DNA of 14,267 bases from an uncultured Verrucomicrobiae bacterium (GTDB lineage: Bacteria; Verrucomicrobiota; Verrucomicrobiia; Verrucomicrobiales; Akkermansiaceae), in the NCBI GenBank assembly GCA_937957985.1, contig CALGOH010000280.1, forward strand, positions 1 through 14,267, in the 5' to 3' direction. A program made the translations under genes and the position numbers. The notes beneath the pieces are model-generated. The model worked only from the letters and a program-made list of their open reading frames with translations, was not told the DNA's origin and did no database searches. Shown piece after piece: positions 7,019-14,267 of this stretch (position 1 is its first letter; each line of letters opens with the position of its first letter).

Positions 7019-7915
7019 TCACTTCCCCCAGTGCTTCAGCAGCGTCGTCGCCATGTCGCTCGGCGTTTCCGCGACCGCGATGCCGCATTCGGCGAGGATC
7101 TTCTTCTTGGCCTGCGCCGTGTCCTCGTCGCCGCCGACGATCGCCCCGGCGTGGCCCATGCGGCGTCCGGGAGGCGCGGTCGCTCCGGCGATGAAGCCGC
7201 AGATCGGCTTGTTGCAGTGGTCCTTCGCCCACCGCGCGGCCTCGGCCTCGGCATTGCCGCCGATCTCGCCGATCATGATGATCGCCTCGGTCTCCGGGTC
7301 GTCGTTGAACATCTTCAGCACGTCGAGGTGCGAGGTTCCGTTGATCGGGTCGCCGCCAATGCCGACGCAGGTGCTCTGGCCGTAGCCGAGCGTGGTGAGC
7401 TGATAGACCGCCTCGTAGGTCAGCGTCCCCGAGCGCGAAACCACACCCACGTTGCCCCGCTGGTGGATGTACCCCGGCGCGATCCCGATGCGGCAGCCGC
7501 CCTGGCTTTTCTCGCCCCGACCGGGCGTCACCACCCCCGGGCAGTTGGGACCGATGAGGCGCGACTTCGAGCCCTTCATCGCCTCCTTGACCCGCATCAT
7601 GTCCATGACGGGGATCCCCTCGGTGATCGCGACCACCAGGTCCACACCGGCATCGACCGACTCGAGGATCGCATCCGCGGCGAAAGCCGGCGGCACGAAG
7701 ATCGCCGAAGCCGTCGCCCCGGTCTCGGCCACCGCTTGGGAAACCGTGTCGAACACCGGCACCTTGTCCTCGAAGGTTTGGCCGCCCTTGCCCGGCGTCA
7801 CACCCGCCACGACCTGCGTGCCGTAGTCGAGGGAAAGCTTCGCGTGGCGGCCGCCGAAGCTGCCGGTGATGCCCTGGATCAGGACCTTCGTGTTTTCGTC
7901 GATCAGAATGGCCAT
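7019..7915 (-). CDS. sucD: Succinyl-CoA synthetase (ADP-forming), alpha subunit
   Basis: A 298-aa CoA-binding subunit of succinate-CoA ligase, which interconverts succinyl-CoA and succinate with nucleotide phosphorylation in the TCA cycle. Clear family signatures are the N-terminal CoA-binding Rossmann segment (VLIQGITGSFGGRHAKLSLDYGTQVVAGVTPGKGG, read in parts), GPNCPGVVTPG, SRSGTLTYEA, GIGGDPINGTSHLDVL, GEIGGNAEAEAA, and the phosphohistidine H255 in GRRMGHAGAIVGG. Length matches the family. It lies 35 bp downstream of sucC in the same direction, an operon as in most bacteria. The ATG at 7915 gives MAILIDENTKVLIQG, the standard start. The short spacer before it has two tandem 15-16 bp near-repeats (tgggaaattggagat and tgggtaactgggagat) instead of an obvious Shine-Dalgarno sequence. 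Confidence 0.97.
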   Translation of the reverse strand: MAILIDENTKVLIQGITGSFGGRHAKLSLDYGTQVVAGVTPGKGGQTFEDKVPVFDTVSQAVAETGATASAIFVPPAFAADAILESVDAGVDLVVAITEGIPVMDMMRVKEAMKGSKSRLIGPNCPGVVTPGRGEKSQGGCRIGIAPGYIHQRGNVGVVSRSGTLTYEAVYQLTTLGYGQSTCVGIGGDPINGTSHLDVLKMFNDDPETEAIIMIGEIGGNAEAEAARWAKDHCNKPICGFIAGATAPPGRRMGHAGAIVGGDEDTAQAKKKILAECGIAVAETPSDMATTLLKHWGK

Positions 7916-7920
7916 GGCCT

Positions 7921-7950
7921 TGGGAAATTGGAGATTGGGTAACTGGGAGA

Positions 7951-7951
<1 letters not shown>
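7921..7951. repeat. Two tandem 15-16 bp near-repeats in the sucC-sucD spacer
   Basis: tgggaaattggagat (7921-7935) is followed directly by tgggtaactgggagat (7936-7951). The pair occupies nearly all of the 35-bp spacer between sucC and sucD and reaches the sucC stop codon. No function is apparent. Confidence 0.5.
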
Positions 7952-9132
<1,181 letters not shown>

Positions 9133-9204
9133 GACACGGGGAAATGCGCGGCGCGACGCTGGGTTGCCCCGCCGGGGGGGTCAAGACCGGAGGACCGGCA
9201 TTCC

Positions 9205-9289
9205 GGGGAATCGATCTTCTGGAGCATCGACATTCCTGTCGATCTACAAGCGCCACTCGGATGCCGATCGACAGTAATGTCGATTCCCC
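9205..9289. repeat. Nested palindromic element between sucC and the sodium channel gene
   Basis: Two hairpins share the same stem: atcgaca-ttcc-tgtcgat (9226-9243) and atcgaca-gtaa-tgtcgat (9267-9284). They are also reverse complements of one another at 17 of 18 positions. An outer pair ggggaatcga (9205-9214) and tcgattcccc (9280-9289) encloses them. The plan matches the other gaps in the window, though the sequence does not. The rest of the 210-bp divergent gap shows no gene, and presumably holds promoters I cannot place. Confidence 0.8.
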
Positions 9290-9342
9290 AGTCCTTGCCG
9301 GCGATCCAAACCCTGCTATCCGTCTCCGGCAATCCCACGCCG

Positions 9343-10182
9343 ATGAGCGAACAAGACCTGATCCGCCTGCTTGAGCGGCGCCCCGATTCCAGCCTCCGCG
9401 TCCGCCTCGCCCGATGGGTCGAGTCGAAGCCGGTGCAACGCGTCATCATCGCCGTCATCCTGCTCAACGCCCTGATTCTCGGTCTCGAGACCAGCGCCCC
9501 CCTGATGGAGCGCTTCGGCACGCTCCTCATCGTCCTCGACAAGCTGTGCCTCGCCGTCTTTCTGGTCGAGATCGCCGTCAAGCTCCACGCCTACCGCGGG
9601 CTGTTCTGGCGAAACGGCTGGAACTGGTTCGACTTCCTCGTGGTCGCCATCGCCCTGGTCCCCAACGCCGGACCCTGGGCGGTGCTCCGCTCGCTGCGCG
9701 TCCTGCGGGTCCTGCGCCTGCTCACCGTCATGCCGCAGTTGCGGAAAGTCGTCGCCGCCTTCGTCCATGCGATCCCCGGACTCTCCGGCGTGATCGTCGT
9801 GATGGCGGTCTTCTTCTACACCATGGGCGTCCTCGCCACGAACCTCTTCGGCCCGACCTTCCCCCAGTGGTTCGGCAGTCTCGGTGCCAGCCTGTATTCG
9901 CTGTTCCAGATCATGACGCTGGAAAGCTGGTCGATGGGCATCGTGCGCCCGGTCATGGAAGTCCACCCCTGGGCCTGGGCCTTCTTCGTCCCCTTCATCA
10001 TCATCGCCACGTTCACGATCCTGAACCTCTTCATCGGCATCATCGTCTCCACCATGCAGGAGCTCTCCACACTGCCGGACCCCGATGAAGTGAAGTCGCG
10101 CCACGAACACGTGAAGGAAACGCTCGGGCGGCTCGAGGAAGCCATGACCAGCCTCCGCCGGCAGATCGAGCGGATGGAATAG
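9343..10182 (+). CDS. BacNav-type voltage-gated sodium channel (ion transport protein)
   Basis: A 279-aa single-repeat, six-helix channel that should assemble as a tetramer in the inner membrane. S1 to S3 span about residues 31-108. S4 carries four arginines at every third position (R116, R119, R122, R125 in LRSLRVLRVLRLL), the voltage-sensor signature. After S5 (about 148-168) the pore helix leads to the selectivity filter TLESWSM (192-198), the motif of sodium-selective bacterial channels such as NavAb. S6 is about 211-237 (FFVPFIIIATFTILNLFIG). The C-terminal tail (about 253-279) is charged with heptad-like spacing (VKETLGRLEEAMTSLRRQI), as expected for the tetramerising coiled coil. The ATG at 9343 was preferred; an in-frame ATG at 9277 lies inside the palindromic element, and the longer upstream open frame is antisense to sucC. 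Roles known in the family include sodium entry linked to motility or pH homeostasis; the role here is unknown. Confidence 0.95.
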   Translation: MSEQDLIRLLERRPDSSLRVRLARWVESKPVQRVIIAVILLNALILGLETSAPLMERFGTLLIVLDKLCLAVFLVEIAVKLHAYRGLFWRNGWNWFDFLVVAIALVPNAGPWAVLRSLRVLRVLRLLTVMPQLRKVVAAFVHAIPGLSGVIVVMAVFFYTMGVLATNLFGPTFPQWFGSLGASLYSLFQIMTLESWSMGIVRPVMEVHPWAWAFFVPFIIIATFTILNLFIGIIVSTMQELSTLPDPDEVKSRHEHVKETLGRLEEAMTSLRRQIERME

Positions 10183-10185
10183 CCC

Positions 10186-10440
10186 GAATGGCACTTCCTC
10201 AAGCGGTGCCCTCGATGGTCCCGAAGGGTCCACACATGAATAGCCGGGCGCTTCAGCGCCCGGAACCGGGAAGAGGAGTTCCCCCGTCGGAAACCGACGG
10301 AACAGGAGCAGAGCGCCCCTCAGAACCTGAATCGTCGGTTTCCGACGAGGGAGATCCCTCGACGACCACTCGAAGTCCCCGGCTACGGATGTTTCGTCCC
10401 TTCGGGACGCCCGACCCCATGGCTTGAGGAAGCGCCATTC
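10186..10440. repeat. 255-bp giant imperfect palindrome with nested hairpins
   Basis: The termini gaatggcacttcctcaagc (10186-10204) and its near-perfect reverse complement (10422-10440) enclose a second inverted pair, gtcccgaaggg (10218-10228) with cccttcgggac (10398-10408), and a third, tagccggg (10241-10248) with cccggcta (10378-10385). Inside lie self-complementary hairpins gggcgcttcagcgccc (10246-10261), ccgtcggaaaccgacgg (10284-10300) and cgtcggtttccgacg (10333-10347); the last two are reverse complements of each other. The element fills the gap between the convergent channel and aat genes. Because it is palindromic, short open frames starting MALPQA occur on both strands. It may be a MITE-like element, a structured RNA or a bidirectional terminator. 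Confidence 0.85.
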
Positions 10441-10450
10441 AGGCCAGGCT

Positions 10451-11020
10451 TCAATGGTTTCGCTCCAGCGCCTCGCCGAGCATCGCCAGATACCTCGCCC
10501 GCGGCACCTCGTAGCCGCCGAATTGCCGCAGGTGGGCGGTCATCCACTGGGTGTCGAGCAGCCTCACGCCTTCGTCCCGCAGCCACCCGACCAGGTGTAC
10601 CAGCGCGATCTTCGAGGCATCCGTTTTCCGCGAAAACATGCTCTCGCCGAAGAAGGCCCGCCCGAGCCGGACTCCATACAGCCCTCCTTGGAGACCCTCG
10701 TCGTCCCAGCACTCCACCGAATGGGCGTGGCCCAACTCGAAAAGTCGCACGTAACTGGCGACCAGCGCATCATCGATCCACGTCTCGTCACGATCCGCAC
10801 AGGCCCGCATGACCTCCTCGAAAGCGGTGTCACGCCGCAGCTCGAACGGCCGCTTCCTCAGGGCGCGCCGCAGGCCCTTGGGCACATGAAAGCGCTCGTC
10901 CAGCGGGATCAGGCCGCGCATGACCGGCGAGAACCACGCGATCTCCCCGTCGTCCGCCATCGGGAACACCCCCTGTGCATAGGCGGAAAGCAGGATCTCG
11001 GGGGAAATCTCTCCGTGCAT
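10451..11020 (-). CDS. aat: Leucyl/phenylalanyl-tRNA--protein transferase
   Basis: A 189-aa cytosolic aminoacyl transferase that adds Leu or Phe from tRNA to proteins with N-terminal Lys or Arg, creating N-degrons for ClpS/ClpAP. Family motifs run through the whole length: AYAQGVFPM, WFSPVMRGLIPLD, FHVPKGLRR, HAHSVECWDDEGLQGGLYG, LGRAFFGESMFSRKTDASK, ALVHLVGWLR and LLDTQWMTAHLRQFG. The short form without an extended N-terminus is common outside enterics. The ATG at 11020 shares one base with the xseA TGA stop (TGATG), indicating translational coupling. A GTG one codon upstream (11023) is an alternative. It ends 10 bp from the giant palindrome. Confidence 0.96.
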   Translation of the reverse strand: MHGEISPEILLSAYAQGVFPMADDGEIAWFSPVMRGLIPLDERFHVPKGLRRALRKRPFELRRDTAFEEVMRACADRDETWIDDALVASYVRLFELGHAHSVECWDDEGLQGGLYGVRLGRAFFGESMFSRKTDASKIALVHLVGWLRDEGVRLLDTQWMTAHLRQFGGYEVPRARYLAMLGEALERNH

Positions 11021-12414
11021 CACTTCTCCGGGCGTCCGCTCCGCCGAACCTCGCTGCGCAGCTCCCCATCGCGGAGCTTGGTCCGCAGCTCGTCTCCGGG
11101 CGCGACCTGATCGACCGACCGCACCAGCCGGCCCTCGCCGTCGAGCGTGATCGAAAACCCGCGCTCGAAGGCCGACTCCGGACCCAGCGCCCGCAGCAGG
11201 CCGCGCAGGCGCTCCAGCCGGCCTTTCCGCTCTTCCATCTGGTGATCGACCACGCGGAAAAGCCGTCGCGACAGCGCCTCGGCAAGCTCCTGCTGACGCG
11301 CCAGGCGTCGCTCCGGTCTAACGGCATCGAGCGCCCTCGCGGACGACCGCAGTTCCATCACCCGATCCTGCCACGACGCCTGCACCGCACCGCGCAGCCG
11401 GTCCCGCAGGCCGTCGATCCGCATCGCGGGCTCCCGCAGCAGACGCTCGCCACCCCGGGCCAGCACGCCCCGCCGGGCGTTTTCCAGCACCAGATCCAGC
11501 CGTTCGATGCGATCGCCGATGCGACGCTGCAACTGCCGCCGCAGCGATTCGATCCGCGTCCTCAGGTCATCGCCGTTCGGAACCGCCATTTCCGCCGCCG
11601 CGCTCGGAGTGGGCGCCCGCAAATCCGCCACGAAGTCGGCGATGGTGAAATCGATCTCGTGCCCGACCGCGGAAATGACGGGAATCGTGCAGTCGGCGAT
11701 CGCCCGCGCCACGACCTCCTCGTTGAAGTTCCACAAATCCTCCAGCGACCCGCCGCCGCGGCCGACGATCAGCACGTCGCAGCGCGGCAGCTCGTATTCC
11801 TCCGGATTCCCCATCCGCCGGATCGCCTCGGCGATATCCCGCTCCGCCCCCCTGCCCTGCACCCGCACCGGGAAAAGCACCGGCTCGACCCACGGCGCAC
11901 GGCGCTCCAGCACGTTCAGGATGTCGCGGATGGCCGCGCCGGTGCCCGAGGTCACCAAACCGACACGCAACGGAAAGCCCGGAATCTCCCGCTTGCGCTC
12001 CGCCGCGAACAGGCCCTCGGCCTCCAGCTTGCGCTTGAGCGCCTCGAAGCGCGCCTGCAGTTCGCCGACACCCGCCCGCTCGACCTTCTGCACGATGATC
12101 TGCAACTGCCCGCGCGCCTCGTACACGCTCGGCTCGGCGAACACGCGGACCTTCACCCCGTCCTCCAGCACCTCCGCCCCCGGGCGCCGGCCCGCGCCGA
12201 ACATCGCGCAGGAAATCTGCGCCTTCTCGTCCTTCAACGAGAAATACCAGTGCCCGCTGCCCTGCTTGCGCAGGTTCGACACCTCGCCCTCGACCCATTG
12301 CTCGCCCAGCTCGACCTCCAGCAGATTCTTCATCCGCCGCACGAGCTGGGTCACGCTCAGCGCCTTCTTCTCCTGTCCATCGCCGAAAAGATCCACGCGC
12401 CGATGATGAGTCAT
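11020..12414 (-). CDS. xseA: Exodeoxyribonuclease VII large subunit
   Basis: A 464-aa large subunit of exonuclease VII, which degrades single-stranded DNA from both ends with many small XseB subunits. The N-terminal OB-fold (about 18-110) includes LSVTQLVRRMKNLLE, WVEGEVSNLRKQGSGHWYF and LKDEKAQISCAMF. The catalytic domain (about 130-330) shows LRVGLVTSGTGAAIRDIL, VGRGGGSLEDLWNFNEE (about 217-233), ISAVGHEIDFTIADFVADLR and RAPTPSAAAE; H252 and D255 match conserved catalytic positions of the family. The C-terminal half is a long charged helical region, and the tail ALGPESAFERGFSI is a known family ending. The ATG at 12414 was chosen (MTHHRRVDLFG); an in-frame ATG at 12441 adds nine unconserved residues. 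No xseB lies adjacent. It is coupled to aat downstream and borders the cassette-like region upstream. Confidence 0.96.
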   Translation of the reverse strand: MTHHRRVDLFGDGQEKKALSVTQLVRRMKNLLEVELGEQWVEGEVSNLRKQGSGHWYFSLKDEKAQISCAMFGAGRRPGAEVLEDGVKVRVFAEPSVYEARGQLQIIVQKVERAGVGELQARFEALKRKLEAEGLFAAERKREIPGFPLRVGLVTSGTGAAIRDILNVLERRAPWVEPVLFPVRVQGRGAERDIAEAIRRMGNPEEYELPRCDVLIVGRGGGSLEDLWNFNEEVVARAIADCTIPVISAVGHEIDFTIADFVADLRAPTPSAAAEMAVPNGDDLRTRIESLRRQLQRRIGDRIERLDLVLENARRGVLARGGERLLREPAMRIDGLRDRLRGAVQASWQDRVMELRSSARALDAVRPERRLARQQELAEALSRRLFRVVDHQMEERKGRLERLRGLLRALGPESAFERGFSITLDGEGRLVRSVDQVAPGDELRTKLRDGELRSEVRRSGRPEK

Positions 12415-12516
12415 CCTTCCGATCAGGCAAGCCCACCTCACCCGTCGCAGCCTTCAAGGGTGCGCGGCAGGGTCCGTATCGCCCCTCCCGGGACCCGCAC
12501 CTCGACCATCAGGCAG

Positions 12517-12639
12517 GCAACGTCAGAGTGGTGACGCGCAGGCGTCCGCCGCTACCCGCCCCGAGAGTCCCGAGCCCGTATCGGATCCACGCTCCAACAG
12601 CGGCGCTGTCGGGCGTCGCCACCCACGGCTTTGTTCGGC
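12517..12639 (-). other. attC-like recombination site 3 (distal, next to xseA)
   Basis: Read on the minus strand, it begins GCCGAACAAAGCC and ends CTCTGACGTTGC. The arms pair imperfectly (GGGTGGCG with CGTCACC near the ends), and internal self-complementary stretches follow. Its 10-base end CTCTGACGTT (12519-12528 on the plus strand) is identical to that of the site at 13818-13944. It lies directly behind the 154-aa membrane protein gene, 18 bases from its stop codon. Confidence 0.6.
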
Positions 12640-12657
12640 TTTTTGTTTTAGGTCTGC

Positions 12658-13122
12658 TCACGATGCTTCTTTCTGTGGGATGGCTTCTTTCCCTGGTGGT
12701 TCTTTGTCAGGGATGGATTCATCTGACTTGGTTGGCTCCGCTGGTGGCGCTGACGTGGCGGGAGTATCGTCTCTGTGACCGGGTGGACGAGGAAGGAGTG
12801 TCGAGGGTGATGTGTTATCAGGCAGGAGCCGTAACTTTGATTGCGGTGGTGATGTCTCTGACCGCCATATCGAGATCACAGAGAGCACTACACCAACGAA
12901 AGCAACACCAAGAGCCCAGCGTCCCGTCCGCTGTGCCGACCGATCAACGGCGATCGACTCCTGAAATCGCTCCTCTGTCCGGCCCTCGACTTTTGCAGCC
13001 GCCCGCTCGGCAAGAACCTCCTTCGCAAGCTCCCGATAATCCCGCGGGCTTTGCGAGTCCCGAAGTTCTGCAAGCCGTTCATCGGAGTAACCACGAATCT
13101 CTTTCCTTATGTGTGAACCCAT
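12658..13122 (-). CDS. Cassette-borne single-pass membrane protein of unknown function
   Basis: I do not recognise this 154-aa protein. A charged N-terminal half (1-66; SDERLAELRDSQSPRDYREL, AKEVLAERAAAKVEG) looks helical, then comes one hydrophobic segment (about 69-86, WALGVAFVGVVLSVISIW), then a Pro/Ser/Glu-rich tail that looks disordered. The start is the ATG at 13122, preceded by an AGGA at suitable spacing and only about 14 bp from the attC-like site of the preceding cassette, which fits a cassette leader. The frame extends further upstream but would translate the attC-like palindrome. An overlapping plus-strand frame of 220 codons also shows hydrophobic stretches, but it lacks cassette-compatible boundaries. 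Confidence 0.65.
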   Translation of the reverse strand: MGSHIRKEIRGYSDERLAELRDSQSPRDYRELAKEVLAERAAAKVEGRTEERFQESIAVDRSAQRTGRWALGVAFVGVVLSVISIWRSETSPPQSKLRLLPDNTSPSTLLPRPPGHRDDTPATSAPPAEPTKSDESIPDKEPPGKEAIPQKEAS

Positions 13123-13132
13123 GGAATTTCCT

Positions 13133-13258
13133 GCCGAACGTCGAAGGCCTCCTACACCTGCCCGAGGGCGCGGCTTCGACTGCGGGTTGATGGTGAAATG
13201 ATCATGGCGGATCGAACTCGGGGCGGGGCAGGTGTTAGTGAGCGCCGCCTTGTTCGCC
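13133..13258 (-). other. attC-like recombination site 2 (after the lipoprotein gene)
   Basis: On the minus strand it begins GGCGAACAAGGCGG and ends TTCGACGTTCGGC. A perfect 10-bp stem, acacctgccc (13154-13163) with gggcaggtgt (13226-13235), lies inside, and AAGGC/GCCTT also pairs towards the ends. The 5' box overlaps the last codons of the lipoprotein gene, and the gene's TAA lies inside the site, an overlap often seen in cassettes. The next gene starts 14 bp after the GTT. Confidence 0.65.
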
Positions 13259-13810
13259 GTTGTCTGTCTTGGGATAGATCTTGGCATCGTGCGCTTGGGC
13301 ATACGCAAGTAGCAACTTGGCGAATTCTATCGCCCCCTCTTCCAAGTCCTCAGTATCCTCACGTTCTTCTTTGGTGGCGTGCCAGAACTCGTTCCGTTCT
13401 TCGTCGGTCGACTTCGCCTGCATCTCTTCATACAAGGGCAGTAGCTTCTCCTTCGTGGCTAGCGTCTCTGTCGCTCCGATTGCCCTGAACATGTGCTCGT
13501 GCCCAATGATGTAGTCGAGATGGCCGAAGATGTCGCCACTGTTGACGATGGCCGTAAGCCAATACGACATACAGATGAAAAGAGTCTCTTCAACTTCGTT
13601 TGCAGGCTTGCCCGTACCGTGCTGAGCAATGATCCGATCGTGGTATGGGTCCAGCGCGTCCGAGACTTCCGTATACTCCGCCCACCATGCGTCGAAGTCG
13701 TCGTCTTTGGTCACGTTAGCGCTGTCAGGCATCTTGGTGTCATTCTCTCGATTGCAGCCAGTCGCGGCTAGTGCCCCGCACACTAGAATGGCTTGGATCG
13801 AGTGCATCAT
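13235..13810 (-). CDS. Cassette-borne putative lipoprotein, possibly DUF4375/DMP19-like
   Basis: A 191-aa predicted exported lipoprotein. The N-terminus MMHSIQAILVCGALAATGCN has a hydrophobic core and a plausible lipobox ending at C19. The mature part is acidic and helical. The segment LTAIVNSGDIFGHLDYIIGHE followed by FRAIGATETLATKEKLLPLYE recalls the DUF4375 (DMP19-like) pattern, in which a short N-G-G-F-like motif precedes a helix and an 'IGA' repeat; this resemblance is weak and by eye. ATGs at 13810 and 13807 are both possible; the first sits about 11 bp after the GTT of the preceding attC-like site, a typical cassette leader. The 3' end runs into the next attC-like site. The cellular role is unknown. 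Confidence 0.7.
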   Translation of the reverse strand: MMHSIQAILVCGALAATGCNRENDTKMPDSANVTKDDDFDAWWAEYTEVSDALDPYHDRIIAQHGTGKPANEVEETLFICMSYWLTAIVNSGDIFGHLDYIIGHEHMFRAIGATETLATKEKLLPLYEEMQAKSTDEERNEFWHATKEEREDTEDLEEGAIEFAKLLLAYAQAHDAKIYPKTDNGEQGGAH

Positions 13811-13817
13811 TTTTGGG

Positions 13818-13944
13818 GCGAACGTCAGAGCGCTGCTGACCCGGCCCTCATGGCGGCCAGCGCGACTCGTTGGCGGGAATGTAACCTGCGAAACGGTCTG
13901 CGACAAGGCCGCTGTAAGGGGTCAGCAGACGCGGCTTGTTCGGC
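13818..13944 (-). other. attC-like recombination site 1 (after the 94-aa membrane protein gene)
   Basis: On the minus strand it begins GCCGAACAAGCCGCG and ends GCGCTCTGACGTTCGC. A perfect 10-bp stem, ctgctgaccc (13833-13842) with gggtcagcag (13919-13928), brackets a roughly 75-base internal part with further pairing. The ends AAC/GTT match the classical core triplets, while the base before AAC is G rather than the usual pyrimidine. Size and asymmetry fit an attC. The downstream gene starts about 11 bp after the GTT. Confidence 0.7.
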
Positions 13945-13968
13945 TTCTGTTGGATGACCGCAGTGGAT

Positions 13969-14253
13969 CTACTTGGGGTCGACCTCGTGCTTGTATTCTT
14001 CCCTGCGGACCGCCTCAACCTCGCTGCTCAGCCTGCCCAGCTCCCTGATGCCTCTGACGAAAGCTCGAAGCACCGCGACGAGGACGATCACCGCCGCACC
14101 GAACAAAGCGAGCACTCCAACCGCGGCTCCCAGCTCTGTCTTGTTGAACGGGGTAGCGGAATATCCGATAATTCCAAGTAAAGCGGCAAAGATCAGCCAT
14201 AGCAAAGACTTCACACGCTCAAGCTGGGTCACGATTCGGTCGTCTTCTTTCAT
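13969..14253 (-). CDS. Cassette-borne small two-helix membrane protein of unknown function
   Basis: A 94-aa protein I do not recognise. It has a charged N-terminus (MKEDDRIVTQLERVK), a first membrane segment (about 15-31, SLLWLIFAALLGIIGY), a short loop (SATPFNKTE), a second membrane segment (about 42-64, GVLALFGAAVIVLVAVL), and a charged helical tail (RELGRLSSEVEAVRREEYK). Both termini are probably cytoplasmic. Small membrane proteins like this are common in integron cassettes. It is followed 24 bp later by an attC-like site. The 14 bases upstream to the window edge show no site end, so the cassette boundary lies outside. Confidence 0.7.
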   Translation of the reverse strand: MKEDDRIVTQLERVKSLLWLIFAALLGIIGYSATPFNKTELGAAVGVLALFGAAVIVLVAVLRAFVRGIRELGRLSSEVEAVRREEYKHEVDPK

Positions 14254-14267
14254 AGTGCATTAATGTG

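Larger units (their letters stand above)
12517..14267 (-). mobile_element. Integron-like gene cassette array (three cassettes, no integrase in window)
   Basis: Three small minus-strand genes of unrelated character are each followed by a 123-127 bp imperfect palindrome with shared ends. The next gene starts within 10-20 bp of the previous palindrome's GTT at both internal junctions. This is the layout of integron cassettes: one gene plus a 3' attC. Base composition is visibly less GC-rich than in the flanking housekeeping genes, as in acquired cassettes. If orientation is normal, the integrase and attI would lie to the right, beyond the window, and xseA marks the distal border. It could also be an attC cluster without an integrase. 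The call rests on site structure I read by eye, not on a covariance-model search. Confidence 0.7.

Noticed and set aside
10188..10438. Short open frames on both strands starting MALPQA
   Set aside because: They are a by-product of the palindromic element; both strands give the same start because the arms are reverse complements. There is no family resemblance or coding signal.
10975..12534. Long plus-strand open frame (519 codons) opposite xseA and part of aat
   Set aside because: It is antisense to two clearly conserved genes; its Arg/Pro/His-rich low-complexity composition is typical of shadow frames in GC-rich DNA.
12528..13190. Plus-strand open frame of 220 codons with hydrophobic stretches opposite the cassette membrane protein
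   Set aside because: It begins inside one attC-like site and ends inside another, has no plausible leader, and its hydrophobic runs mirror the opposite-strand gene; orientation and spacing favour the minus-strand gene.

Overview
The window is GC-rich, densely packed bacterial chromosome. It carries housekeeping genes (sucC, sucD, xseA, aat, a NifS/IscS-type cysteine desulfurase) next to a laminarinase-like GH16 enzyme, a LacI regulator, an Fe-S photolyase and a BacNav-type sodium channel. Most starts lack a clear Shine-Dalgarno sequence, and many gaps are filled by nested palindromic repeats. With the style of the proteins, this points to a Verrucomicrobiota-like organism, possibly aquatic or marine. 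That assignment is inferred from protein character only; no rRNA or marker search was possible.

Layout. 118-1191 (-) is a LacI-family regulator, divergent over 64 bp from 1256-3049 (+), an ABC exporter half-transporter whose nucleotide-binding domain has lost nearly every catalytic motif. It converges on and overlaps 2998-3915 (-), a secreted GH16 glucanase, followed by 3991-5187 (-), the cysteine desulfurase. After a palindromic element comes 5361-6884 (+), a photolyase of the iron-sulfur (PhrB-like) class. Another nested palindrome separates it from sucD and sucC on the minus strand (7019-9132). A third palindromic gap precedes the sodium channel (9343-10182, +). A 255-bp giant imperfect palindrome (10186-10440) separates the channel from the translationally coupled xseA-aat pair (minus, 10451-12414).

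The right end (about 12517 to the window end) differs. It holds three small minus-strand genes of unknown function (membrane, lipoprotein, membrane), with very short leaders after the two internal sites. Each gene is followed by an imperfect palindrome of 123-127 bp that starts with G[C/G]CGAACAA and ends with ACGTT (minus-strand reading). This is the organisation of integron gene cassettes with attC sites. Here the core triplets are AAC/GTT as in classical sites, but the neighbouring box bases depart from the usual RYYYAAC/GTTRRRY. No integrase gene is visible. If one exists it should lie to the right of the window; otherwise this is an integrase-less attC cluster. This is the most interesting part of the window.

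The second theme is the repeats. Four of the intergenic gaps contain different sequences with the same architecture: a left arm that folds into its own hairpin, a spacer, and a right arm that is the reverse complement of the left. One arm supplies the last seven codons and the stop of the photolyase. A related short palindrome appears to sit in frame inside the cysteine desulfurase gene.
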